A stretch of 21,469 bases of DNA from an uncultured Collinsella sp. (GTDB taxonomy: Bacteria; Actinomycetota; Coriobacteriia; Coriobacteriales; Coriobacteriaceae). Below are positions 13,306 through 21,411 of the stretch, piece after piece. Numbering within the stretch: position 1 is the first letter of the stretch; every line of letters begins with the position of its first letter. The position numbers and the translations under genes were made by a program. The stretch is from contig UROZ01000024.1 of assembly GCA_900549655.1 (NCBI GenBank), positions 1-21,469 on the forward strand, written 5' to 3'. Below the pieces are notes generated by a model. It saw nothing but the letters and a program-made list of their open reading frames with translations, ran no database searches and had not been told where the DNA came from.

Positions 13306-14376
13306 CTACCGACAAACCAGATGAATCCTGCTCGCATCAAAATGCATGCGCAAGGTCTCCCCCGCCTGCGGCAACTCCTCTACAGGCACGCCCACCTTGT
13401 TGACCTTCCACTGCAGACGCGTGGACGCATCGACGCGCGGCACGTCCAGCAGCACCAGCCGCTCAAAGCGCGAATCGCTCACACGGGCCACGTGCAAATC
13501 GTAGCTGTTACGGCCCCGCTCCGCGCGATTGTCAACATGGAAGTAGCTCGCACGAATACCGAGGTACGCCACGTCATCTCGAACCTCACGGCCCACATTA
13601 AAGGTCATGCCCCAGTCGAGGGCCTCAACTTCTTCGTCGCCGATCTTGCGCGCGCGGCTCGTATTCTTGCAGCCCGTCAGGCGCAGTGCCGCCAGCGTCT
13701 GCGGACGACGGACCACGTCCTCGATGGAGCCGATCTCCTCAACATGCCCGTCGTGCATCACGCAGATGCGCTGGCACAGGCGGCACGCTTCGTCGATGTC
13801 GTGGCTCACGTAGAGCACGGTACGGTTGCAGACGTCGAACAGGTCGAGCATGTTTTGCTCAAGCGCGCTCTTGAGATACGCATCGAGCGCGCTCATGGGC
13901 TCGTCGAACATAAAAATGCCCGGATGCGCCGCCACCATACGGGCAAGCGCCACGCGTTGCTGCTGCCCGCCCGAGAGTCGCGCGGGGTAGCGATCGACAA
14001 AATCGGCCAGACCGAAAATGCCCAGATAGCGCTCGGCGAGCTTTTTGCGCGCGGCGGCGTCGCCAGCATCCTTTACACCGGCGCATACGTTATCGGCCAC
14101 CGTCATGTTGGGAAACAGCTGATAGTTTTGGAACAGCAGGGCGCATTTGCGCTCCTGGGGCGACAGGTTGATGCCCGCCGCCGAGTCAAAAAAGGTCACG
14201 CCGTTGACGACGATCTTGCCCTCGTCGGGCGTCTCCACGCCGGCAATGCAGCGCAGCGTGCAGCTCTTGCCACATCCGGAGGCACCGAGCAAGGCCACGC
14301 GCTCCTCGCCGGCCTCAAGCTGCATGTCGAGCACAAACCCGGGATAACGTTTCTTAATATCCAGAACGAGCGACAT
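13306..14376 (-). CDS. modC: Molybdate ABC transporter ATP-binding protein
   Basis: A 356-residue ABC ATPase driving molybdate (or tungstate) import. Visible are the Walker A motif GASGCGKS (31-38), the Q-loop around Q83, the signature LSGGQQQR (134-141), Walker B IFMFDEP (154-160) and the H-loop VSHD with H192. The last 120 residues after the ATPase core are the position of the MOP-like regulatory domain in ModC, though the similarity is weak to the eye. The start is three bases after the modB stop, with GGGAGGT inside the end of modB, so translation is coupled. It is the last gene of modABC. Tungstate or sulfate importer ATPases look similar; neighbours decide for Mo/W. Confidence 0.9.
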   Translation of the reverse strand: MSLVLDIKKRYPGFVLDMQLEAGEERVALLGASGCGKSCTLRCIAGVETPDEGKIVVNGVTFFDSAAGINLSPQERKCALLFQNYQLFPNMTVADNVCAGVKDAGDAAARKKLAERYLGIFGLADFVDRYPARLSGGQQQRVALARMVAAHPGIFMFDEPMSALDAYLKSALEQNMLDLFDVCNRTVLYVSHDIDEACRLCQRICVMHDGHVEEIGSIEDVVRRPQTLAALRLTGCKNTSRARKIGDEEVEALDWGMTFNVGREVRDDVAYLGIRASYFHVDNRAERGRNSYDLHVARVSDSRFERLVLLDVPRVDASTRLQWKVNKVGVPVEELPQAGETLRMHFDASRIHLVCR

Positions 14377-14379
14377 GGC

Positions 14380-15822
14380 CTATCGACCTCCCTGTAATGC
14401 GGCATCATCGCGCATGAGCTCGGCCAGTGCCTCGCGATCGATACGCAAGGCATCGCCGCCGACAGGGTCGAGCGAATCGGTCAGGCCGCCCAGCTGCTTG
14501 ACCTGCTTGCGCTCCGCACGGGAAAGGCCCCGCTCGCGATACTTTTGCGAATGCGCGGTGTACATATTGATGAACAGAATGACCAGGAAACTGAACATGA
14601 TTACGACAACGACCCAAAAGAGCGCCACCGACGTGTTGCCGCCCATCCACTCAAAGTAGATGGCGATGGGGATGGTCTGCGTAATGCCGGCGTAGTTGCC
14701 CGCAAAGAACAAGGTGCAGCCAAACTCACCCATGGCACGCGCGAAGGCGAGCACCGTGCCGGCGGCAATCGAGGGCCAGCCAAGCGGCATCATAAGCCTG
14801 GTAAAGATGCGACGCTCGGACCATCCCAGCGTGCGCGCCGCATCGAGCATCTGCGTGTCGAGGCTCTCAAAGGCGCCAAGTGCCGTACGATAGACGAGTG
14901 GGAACGACACCACCACGGCAGAGATAACCGCCGCCGGCCACGTAAAGACGATCGAGACGCCGTGCGCGATAAGCCACTGGCCCACCCCGGTCGAGCGGCC
15001 AAACAGCATGAGGAGCAGAAAGCCGCAGACCGTGGGCGGCAGCACCATAGGAATCGTAAAGACCGAATCGAGCAGGCCCTTGATGCGGCTCGAGGTACCC
15101 ATAGTCTTCCACGCGGCGAACAGGCCCAGCGCAAAGGAGATCAGCAGGGCAAGGCCGCTCGTTTTAATGGACACCCAAAGCGGGCGATAGTCGATGTCGC
15201 CCAAAAAGGAGGCCAGAGAGGTCAAAGGCCCCTGCTCATCCCGCAACACGACAGACGATGCCTCTACCATTTGAGCGCTATCAAGCCAACGCGCGCCGCC
15301 CTTGGCATCACCCGAGGCCGATGAGATCACCACATAACGGTCCCCATCCGCACTGCGCTCGTCAAAGCCATAGGTATACCCGCCGGCATCAAACGTTGTT
15401 TCCGCCGTGACATACCAAGGAAGATCCACGTCCCCTAGCTGCGCACCTCCCATGCAGTTTGCGCTGTCGAGCTCACAGACGAGGGCCTTGAGACCCGATA
15501 CGCACTCATTGTCCTGCGGATCAAATCCATACTTCTCGATCGCCTTGGGCGATATCCACACCACAACGCGATCGGCAGCAGGCGCCACTACAAGGTCCAC
15601 GTCCTCGTCAACGGGAAACCGGTAGCCCTCAGGCTGGCCCTCCATGGCACGAGCGGTCCCCTTGGCCAACCGCTCAAAACCCTCGATCCCATAGGAAAGC
15701 CCATGAGCGGTCGCAGCAACCTGGGCCCCGTCCTCAGCATCCCCAGCAAACGCAAATCCCGGCACCCAGCAAAGCGCGAAGGTCAAAGCACAGGCGACAA
15801 GCATGCGGAATCTATTAAGCAC
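14380..15822 (-). CDS. modB: Molybdate ABC transporter permease with large N-terminal extracytoplasmic domain
   Basis: A 480-residue protein, about twice the usual ModB (about 225 aa). The last part is a normal permease: membrane segments from about residue 220, PMVLPPTVCGFLLL, and the EAA loop (LDAARTLGWSERRIFTRLMMPLGWPSI) that docks to ModC. Before it is a signal-peptide-like start (ALTFALCWVPGFAFA) and roughly 185 residues of a hydrophilic domain with several cysteines that I do not recognise. The GTG at 15822 is chosen for its GGAG at six bases; ATG 15804 is the alternative. It lies 68 bases after modA and is coupled to modC. The permease assignment is firm, the extra domain is unexplained. 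Confidence 0.88.
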   Translation of the reverse strand: MLNRFRMLVACALTFALCWVPGFAFAGDAEDGAQVAATAHGLSYGIEGFERLAKGTARAMEGQPEGYRFPVDEDVDLVVAPAADRVVVWISPKAIEKYGFDPQDNECVSGLKALVCELDSANCMGGAQLGDVDLPWYVTAETTFDAGGYTYGFDERSADGDRYVVISSASGDAKGGARWLDSAQMVEASSVVLRDEQGPLTSLASFLGDIDYRPLWVSIKTSGLALLISFALGLFAAWKTMGTSSRIKGLLDSVFTIPMVLPPTVCGFLLLMLFGRSTGVGQWLIAHGVSIVFTWPAAVISAVVVSFPLVYRTALGAFESLDTQMLDAARTLGWSERRIFTRLMMPLGWPSIAAGTVLAFARAMGEFGCTLFFAGNYAGITQTIPIAIYFEWMGGNTSVALFWVVVVIMFSFLVILFINMYTAHSQKYRERGLSRAERKQVKQLGGLTDSLDPVGGDALRIDREALAELMRDDAALQGGR

Positions 15823-15890
15823 GAAAAGCTCCAAGCGAATACAAGGACGGAGTGAAACACAAAACGATGGAATTATCGCGCCAAGCCGCA

Positions 15891-16766
15891 CTACGCGGAA
15901 AGCTCAAAGCCGTACTTAGCCCAAATCTTCTGAGCCTTCTTGTTGGACAGGCAAAAGTCGATGAACGCCTTGGCTTCGTCGGCATGCTCGGAGCTCTCGG
16001 CAACGGCACCCGGGTACACGATGGGCTTGTGCGAATCCTCGGGGCACACGAAGGCCTCCTCGATGCCGTCGTAGCGGAAGATATCGGAGCTGTAGACAAA
16101 ACCGGCTACGCAGTCGCCCGTAGAGACATAGGCGGCGGCGGTGCCCACCTTATCGGCCAGTGCGACCTTGTCGGCAATCTCGGGAGCATACTCGCCGTCG
16201 TCGCCCTCGGTACCGGTATAGAACCCCACGGAAGCCAGCGCCTGGTTGGCGTACTTGCCGGCGGGGACGGTCTTGGCGTCGCCAATGGCGATCTTGCCGT
16301 CCAGATTCGCGACGTCGGCGATGGCCTCGACCTTGGTGTCGGAGCCCTCGGCGCGAATGATCACGAGGTCGTTGACGAACATGTCCTCACGCGTATCGGC
16401 GTCGACGAGTTCGGCGGTCTCAGCGTCATCCATGGTGCCCTTGGAAGCGGTGATGAGCACGTCGACCGTGGCACCGGCGCGCATCTGCTCGACGAGGTCG
16501 CCGGAGGCCTTAAACTGCGTGTCGGCAAACGTGGTACCGGTCTGGTCGGTGTAGAGCTCCTGGACCTCGGGCAGGGCCTTCTCGAGCGAGTTGGCGGCAA
16601 AGACCTGCAGCTCGACGGTTTCCTTCTTGGAAGAGGCCTTGGCGGAGCCGGCATCGGATCCGGCCGGCTCTGACGTCTTGCTGCCCGAGCAGCCGGCAAG
16701 ACCAAGGCCGGCAGCGACGACAGCAGAAAGCGAGACGAATCCGCGGCGAGAAACCATATCGAACAT
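15891..16766 (-). CDS. modA: Molybdate-binding lipoprotein of ABC transporter
   Basis: A 291-residue substrate-binding protein anchored as a lipoprotein: RR at 7-8, a hydrophobic stretch, and the lipobox LAGC with C26. The mature part has ModA-family blocks: LQVFAANSLEKALPEVQELY, FKASGDLVEQMRAGATVDVLITAS with the oxyanion-binding Ser positions, and TMDDAE. It captures molybdate or tungstate and delivers it to ModBC. ATG 16766 has AAAGGG at six bases; the TTG two codons upstream lies against that site. It is the first gene of modABC, with its own promoter-like TATAAT and two palindromes upstream. Mo versus W specificity cannot be decided here. Confidence 0.92.
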   Translation of the reverse strand: MFDMVSRRGFVSLSAVVAAGLGLAGCSGSKTSEPAGSDAGSAKASSKKETVELQVFAANSLEKALPEVQELYTDQTGTTFADTQFKASGDLVEQMRAGATVDVLITASKGTMDDAETAELVDADTREDMFVNDLVIIRAEGSDTKVEAIADVANLDGKIAIGDAKTVPAGKYANQALASVGFYTGTEGDDGEYAPEIADKVALADKVGTAAAYVSTGDCVAGFVYSSDIFRYDGIEEAFVCPEDSHKPIVYPGAVAESSEHADEAKAFIDFCLSNKKAQKIWAKYGFELSA

Positions 16767-16812
16767 ATTCAACCCTTTCGGACCTTGTGCCCGGGTACCC
16801 CACCGCGGGCTT

Positions 16813-16870
16813 TAATCTGCAATCAGATTATACTTTTGCGCGAATAATGATAGTGAGAAATTATTCTCAC
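16813..16870 (-). promoter_or_regulatory. modABC promoter region with two palindromes
   Basis: Reading leftwards, a consensus TATAAT (16832-16827) lies about 60 bases before modA, with no good -35. Two inverted repeats of identical geometry (7 bp, 4-base centre) flank it: GTGAGAA/TTCTCAC at 16853-16870 over the -35 region and TAATCTG/CAGATTA at 16813-16830 over the -10 and start. The arms differ in sequence. They do not match the E. coli ModE site, so the regulator is open. Confidence 0.5.
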
Positions 16871-16918
16871 CAGAGTATATAGTTTCGAGTTACTGTGCAC
16901 CTCGGCGTCGCTTCGGTG

Positions 16919-16955
16919 GAAAACAAAAGCGGAGCAGCCGTTCAGGTCGCCCCGC
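16919..16955 (-). terminator. Rho-independent terminator of moeA-mog
   Basis: Reading leftwards, GCGGGGCG (16955-16948) pairs with the complementary arm ending at 16929 (eight pairs including two G-U), followed by TTTTGTTTT. It lies 14 bases after the mog stop and separates this operon from modABC. Confidence 0.85.
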
Positions 16956-16969
16956 CGCAGGTAAACCGC

Positions 16970-17449
16970 TTAGTTGGTATGTCCGCCGCCCGCTGTCATC
17001 TGAGCCGCGTGCTCCAGCTGGTCCGCTATGGCCTCCCAGCTTTCGCGGGCGGCCTTCGTAGAACCGGGAAAGTTTACGACAAGCGTATGACCTCGTTGCA
17101 TGCAAATAGCGCGCGAGAGCATGGCGCGGCGCGTCTTGGTCATCGAGTACGCGCGAATCGCCTCTGCAATACCCGGCACATCGCGGTCGCAGACGGCACG
17201 CGTCGCCTCGGGCGTCACATCGCGCATCGAAAGCCCCGTGCCGCCGCAGGTGAGCACAACATTGGCGTGGCACTCATCGGCGGCTTCCACAATGGCATCA
17301 CCAATCTCGCTGACGTCGTCGCGCACGACCACATGTGAGGCGACCGTCCAGCCCCGCGCCTCGATAAGTTCCTCGAGTGCGGCTCCAGCCTCGTCCTGGG
17401 CAAGATCGCGCGTATCCGAGCACGTCACAATCGAAATCTTCAACTCCAT
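16970..17449 (-). CDS. Molybdopterin adenylyltransferase (MogA/MoaB family)
   Basis: A 159-residue protein that adenylates molybdopterin before metal insertion. The family blocks are VTCSDTRDLAQDEAG near the start, TCGGTGLSMRDVTPEAT (67-83) around the MPT/nucleotide site, and NFPGSTKAA (126-134). The length fits MoaB/MogA (about 165-195). ATG 17449 has GGAGG at six bases and lies ten bases after the moeA stop, so both are cotranscribed. MogA and MoaB cannot be separated safely by eye, hence no symbol. Acts in the cytosol with MoeA, upstream of whatever molybdoenzymes the cell uses. Confidence 0.9.
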   Translation of the reverse strand: MELKISIVTCSDTRDLAQDEAGAALEELIEARGWTVASHVVVRDDVSEIGDAIVEAADECHANVVLTCGGTGLSMRDVTPEATRAVCDRDVPGIAEAIRAYSMTKTRRAMLSRAICMQRGHTLVVNFPGSTKAARESWEAIADQLEHAAQMTAGGGHTN

Positions 17450-17459
17450 AGCGATCCTC

Positions 17460-18722
17460 CTATAGCACCGTTCCCTCAGGCAGGTCGACACGCACGACGT
17501 CCACGACATCTCCCTCCTTGAGCTCGCACGGTCCTTCGTCAATACGCAGCAGGCAGTTGGCCCGCTGCATCGTGCCGAGCAGCGCCGAATTCTGCGTCTT
17601 GGCCTCGGTCACCAACAGCTCACCGGTCTCGGGGTCGCGCAAAACCGTGGCGCGATCGAAGAAGCGTCGGTCCTGGCGCTTCTTCACGCAGTGCGTCAAT
17701 ATCGCCTGCTGCACGGGACGCGCACCCTCGGCAAAGCCGCGCATCTTGTGGATCGCCGGACGAGCGAGCATCTCAAAGCCCACATACGCCGCGGCCGGAT
17801 TGCCTGAAAGCCCCAGGTAAGGCTTACCCCCGAGCAAGCCAAACGTAATGGCCTTGCCGGGACGCATCGAGATCCGATCGAACAGAACCTCGCCCTCGCG
17901 CTTGACCAGCGCCGTCACATAGTCGTAATCGCCCGCCGAGGCGCCACCGCTCGTAATGACAAAATCGCACTCCTGCACGGCGCGATGCACCAGATCGGCA
18001 ATCGCCTGCTCATCATCGGGCGCAATGCCGTAGAACACGGGCTCGGCGCCGGCATCGAGCGCCTCGGCCATCAGCGCCGAGGAGTTGGAATCGCGAATCT
18101 GACCGCGTGCCGGTACCCTACTCGGTGCGACCAGTTCCGTGCCCAGCGAGATGATGCCCACGCGCGGGGCAGCGTGCACCTTCACGCTCGCGTATCCGGC
18201 GCTTGCCAGCAAACCGGCGCCGGCCGGAGCCACGACCTCGCCGGCGTGCATCACAACATCGCCGGCATGGGCCTCCTCGGCAGCCGAGCGAACGTTCTCC
18301 CCTACCTTGGCAGGCGCCGAGAAGCGAACGTGCGAGCCCTCGTTGCCATCGCCATCGAGTACGTCGACGATCTCGTACTTCACCACGGCATCGGCACCCT
18401 CGGGCACCGGCGCGCCTGTCATGATGCGGACCGCCTCGCCCGCACCGATTGCGCCCTCAAACACATGGCCCGCGGCCTCGTGTCCGATAACGTCGAGCGT
18501 CACCGGCGCCTCGCCAGATGTCTGCACCAAGTCCGCCGAGCGCACGGCATATCCGTCCATAGCGCTGTTGGCAAACGGCGAGATGTCGATATCGGCCACC
18601 GCGTCCTCGGCCAAGGGAAAACCAGCCGCCTGCCACACGGGAATCTCGACGAGATCGGTCGGAGCAACGTGCGACAGGACAATCGACTGCGCGTCCTCCA
18701 GCGGAATGAGTTTCTCTGCCAT
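17460..18722 (-). CDS. moeA: Molybdopterin molybdenumtransferase
   Basis: A 420-residue protein that inserts molybdate into adenylated molybdopterin. Characteristic blocks are SPFANSAMDGYAV (48-60), MTGAPVPEGADAVV (101-114), SGGASAGDYDYV (258-269) and GLSGNPAAAYVGFE (304-317), in the usual order of domains, ending in the beta-barrel domain IV. Length is normal. ATG 18722 is preceded by AGAGG at five bases. Divergent from the CLC gene and followed by the mog gene in one operon. A paralogue specific for tungsten or selenium-containing enzymes cannot be excluded because anaerobes often carry several MoeA copies. Confidence 0.93.
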   Translation of the reverse strand: MAEKLIPLEDAQSIVLSHVAPTDLVEIPVWQAAGFPLAEDAVADIDISPFANSAMDGYAVRSADLVQTSGEAPVTLDVIGHEAAGHVFEGAIGAGEAVRIMTGAPVPEGADAVVKYEIVDVLDGDGNEGSHVRFSAPAKVGENVRSAAEEAHAGDVVMHAGEVVAPAGAGLLASAGYASVKVHAAPRVGIISLGTELVAPSRVPARGQIRDSNSSALMAEALDAGAEPVFYGIAPDDEQAIADLVHRAVQECDFVITSGGASAGDYDYVTALVKREGEVLFDRISMRPGKAITFGLLGGKPYLGLSGNPAAAYVGFEMLARPAIHKMRGFAEGARPVQQAILTHCVKKRQDRRFFDRATVLRDPETGELLVTEAKTQNSALLGTMQRANCLLRIDEGPCELKEGDVVDVVRVDLPEGTVL

Positions 18723-18932
18723 ATGCACCTCTTAATGCCACGGCGCACAACAGGGGCGCCGATTCTTTATGCTTGTCTCAGTATAATCCCCCGACGCACG
18801 ACCGCGACTCGGCCTGTACCCGCAAATACACCTGTCGGTTGCAGGCCGCGAAACAGAATGGAAACCAACCCACCGGCTCGTCGCGTTTACCGCGTTTTAT
18901 AATGCTTGCGTTGCAACCTAAAAGAGGAACGT
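18723..18932. promoter_or_regulatory. Divergent promoter region between moeA and the CLC gene
   Basis: A consensus TATAAT at 18898-18903 lies 30 bases before the CLC start on the + strand but has a poor -35. Another TATAAT at 18782-18787 reads rightwards. I see no convincing promoter pair for moeA. No conserved fluoride riboswitch sequence is visible. Confidence 0.35.
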
Positions 18933-20354
18933 ATGGCTCATAACGACAAACCCGAAAGCGCAAACAAAGCGCAGGATCATTCCCAGCCGCTCGACGACGG
19001 CGGCTTTTTCTCCCTTAATGACGTCATCACGGCAGGCAGGCATCAACTTACCCGCTCCGAGCATCTCTTGGCTGCCGACACGCGCCGCAACGCCCGCAAC
19101 CTACTTGCGAGCGCTAAGTTGCTCGTACTCGTCGTCATCGTCTCGCTCGCCATGGGCGTTGCCGCTTGGGCGTTTTTGGCCTCGTTGAATATCGCGACCG
19201 ACTATCGCGAGCACCATGCGTGGATTTACGCGCTGCTTCCCGTTGTGGGCGTTGCCACCGCATGGGTGTACAAAAACCACGGTCTTGCCGCCAAGCGTGG
19301 CAACAACCTGGTCATCGACTCCGCTCTGGGCACACGCCTCATCCATATGCGCATGGCCGTCCTCACCTTCGTCTGCTCCACGCTCACGCACCTAACGGGC
19401 GGATCGGCCGGTCGCGAGGGAGCCGCGGTGCAGATTGGCGGCACCATCGCCAGCAACATCTCGAGCCTCGCCCACCTCAAAAAGCATGACCACCACGACC
19501 TCATGCTCGCCGGCATCTCGTCGGCCTTTGGCGCCGTATTCGGCTCGCCCCTTGCCGGGGCTTTCTTTGGCATGGAGATGTGCTTTATCGGCAAGATCGA
19601 CTACACGGCGGGCATCTACTGCCTGGTCGCCTCATTTACCGGCTACTTTACATCACTCGCCCTAGGTACCGAGTACGAGGCGAATGTTATCGCCAGCGTT
19701 CCCAACATGACACCACGGACGGTTGTCATCGTTGTTATCAGCGCCATTATCTTCGGTCTGACGGCACGCCTCTTTGCTTGGTCGGTTCGAACTGTCAAGA
19801 GCCTGTACGGTCGCTTTATCACCAATTATCTTATTCGCGCACTCATAGGTGCACTCGTGGTTTTGGCCGCCTATGCCCTCCTCGACGCCTGGGGCTACGC
19901 CGGCCTTTCCACGTGGCTTTCCGGCGCCGGATTTGCCGGCAACACCACCCTGGCGGACGCAGTCATCAAGTTGGTCGTCACAGCGCTCACCCTGGGCGCC
20001 GGCTTCCAAGGCGGCGAGGTCACGCCCCTGTTTGGTATCGGTGCGGCGCTCGGCGGCTGGATCGGTTGCCTCGTCGGAATCGATCCCAGCTTTCTAGCAG
20101 CGCTGGGCATGCTCGGCGTGTTCTGCGCCGGCCTTAACGTGCCTATCACCACCTGTATGATGGCCATCGACCTGTTCCACGGCACGGCAGCCGGGTTCTT
20201 TGTCATCGTGGCCTTTATCAGCTACCTAACCGCCGGACACCGCGGCGTGTACCCCGCCCAGCGCATCATCTCGCCCAAGCGCCGTTCGCTTATTGTGGAT
20301 GAGGGCGGTACGGTAGCGGATGCTATCGAGCGCCACAACGACCTGATAGAGTAG
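18933..20354 (+). CDS. CLC-family antiporter, probably fluoride type (CLC-F)
   Basis: A 473-residue CLC membrane protein with a hydrophilic N-terminal tail of about 60 residues and about ten hydrophobic segments. GREGAAVQIGG (160-170) carries the gating glutamate E162. Where chloride CLCs have GSGIP, this protein reads GNNLV (123-127), the signature associated with CLC-F fluoride/proton antiporters. GSPLAGAFFGMEM (204-216) and GFQGGEVTPLFG (357-368) are further CLC blocks. No CBS domains follow. ATG 18933 has AAGAGGA upstream. The likely role is fluoride export for resistance; a chloride channel of the same fold is the alternative. Confidence 0.85.
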   Translation: MAHNDKPESANKAQDHSQPLDDGGFFSLNDVITAGRHQLTRSEHLLAADTRRNARNLLASAKLLVLVVIVSLAMGVAAWAFLASLNIATDYREHHAWIYALLPVVGVATAWVYKNHGLAAKRGNNLVIDSALGTRLIHMRMAVLTFVCSTLTHLTGGSAGREGAAVQIGGTIASNISSLAHLKKHDHHDLMLAGISSAFGAVFGSPLAGAFFGMEMCFIGKIDYTAGIYCLVASFTGYFTSLALGTEYEANVIASVPNMTPRTVVIVVISAIIFGLTARLFAWSVRTVKSLYGRFITNYLIRALIGALVVLAAYALLDAWGYAGLSTWLSGAGFAGNTTLADAVIKLVVTALTLGAGFQGGEVTPLFGIGAALGGWIGCLVGIDPSFLAALGMLGVFCAGLNVPITTCMMAIDLFHGTAAGFFVIVAFISYLTAGHRGVYPAQRIISPKRRSLIVDEGGTVADAIERHNDLIE

Positions 20355-20441
20355 ACGTAAGTATTCGACGTGCAGCCACAATCGGGGGCAATTCGACCTG
20401 AGCGCGACCGCACCGTCACGTCATACGCCGGGAGTCGCCCC

Positions 20442-21404
20442 ATGCACGCAACTGATTTTGGCCTCACGCTCATCATCGCCAACCCAGCCGCCCAGTCGGG
20501 TGCGGCGCGCGAAGTTGCCGAGCGCCTGCAACGCTTTTTGGACATGACTGCACGCGCATCCCAGTTTGACCTGATGCTAACCGAGCGCATGGGACACGCC
20601 AAGGAGCTGGCCGCCCAGGCAACGGACTATCGCACCGTTATCGCACTCGGCGGCGACGGCGTGATCCACGAGGTCGTCAACGGGCTTATGACGCAAGAGG
20701 AGGACACCCGCCCCGCTCTTGCCATCCTACCCGTGGGCTCCGGCAACGATTTTGCCCAAACGCTCGGCATCGACGATTTCTCCGGTAAGGATTTTGGCGC
20801 GCTGCTCACCTGCGAGCTGCAGCGTCAGGACATCGGGCGCATTCGCTTATGGAACCCCACAAGCGGCAGCGGCGAGGCTACCGTTGAGTACTACGACCAG
20901 ACGCTTTCGGTCGGCATCGATGCCGCCATCGGCCTTGGCACCACCGAGCTACGCAAAAAGACGAGCCTCACCGGCGCGCCGCTCTACACTCTTTCGGGAC
21001 TTGAGCAGTTTGGCCTACGCTATCGCAATTACCCCATGACCATCAGCTTTGATGGCGCACCCGCCGAGCGCGTGCGGGCGATTATCATGGCCATCCAGCT
21101 GGGACCCACCTATGGCTCGGGCTATCGCATCTGCCCCGATGCCGACCCCTGCGACGGCATACTCGACGTCTGCTACGCCTGCGGCCCCGTCCCTCGCGCG
21201 GTTGCCCTGCCTATGTTTCTTTCGGCCAAGGACGGCCACCATACCAAGTTGCCGCCGGTTCGCATGCGCCGCTGCCACCATGTCGAGCTCACCTTTGAGG
21301 AGCCCAACTATCCCATCCAGGCCGACGGCGAGCCCATCGTCGCCTCGCGCATCGAGGTCGACATCCTTGCCGGCGCCCTCCACGTCTGGCACCCCACCCG
21401 CTAG
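20442..21404 (+). CDS. Diacylglycerol/lipid kinase (DagK catalytic domain, YegS-like)
   Basis: A 320-residue cytosolic lipid kinase. The catalytic region shows GGDGVIHEVVNG (70-81) and LPVGSGNDFAQTLGI (96-110), the ATP and metal-binding blocks of the DagK/LCB5 family, and the C-terminal beta-sandwich has the QADGEP block. It phosphorylates diacylglycerol or a related lipid, feeding lipid recycling. ATG 20442 is supported by GGGAG seven bases upstream; the frame is open 24 codons further but without a site. It is 87 bases after the CLC gene on the same strand and could be cotranscribed. Exact substrate not readable. Confidence 0.9.
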   Translation: MHATDFGLTLIIANPAAQSGAAREVAERLQRFLDMTARASQFDLMLTERMGHAKELAAQATDYRTVIALGGDGVIHEVVNGLMTQEEDTRPALAILPVGSGNDFAQTLGIDDFSGKDFGALLTCELQRQDIGRIRLWNPTSGSGEATVEYYDQTLSVGIDAAIGLGTTELRKKTSLTGAPLYTLSGLEQFGLRYRNYPMTISFDGAPAERVRAIIMAIQLGPTYGSGYRICPDADPCDGILDVCYACGPVPRAVALPMFLSAKDGHHTKLPPVRMRRCHHVELTFEEPNYPIQADGEPIVASRIEVDILAGALHVWHPTR

Positions 21405-21411
21405 CCCCACC

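Noticed and set aside
16767..16919. Molybdenum cofactor riboswitch before modA
   Set aside because: The region is too short and shows two simple palindromes but not the multi-stem conserved core.
18723..18932. Fluoride riboswitch before the CLC gene
   Set aside because: The conserved GGxGATG and downstream CTGATG-type segments are not seen.
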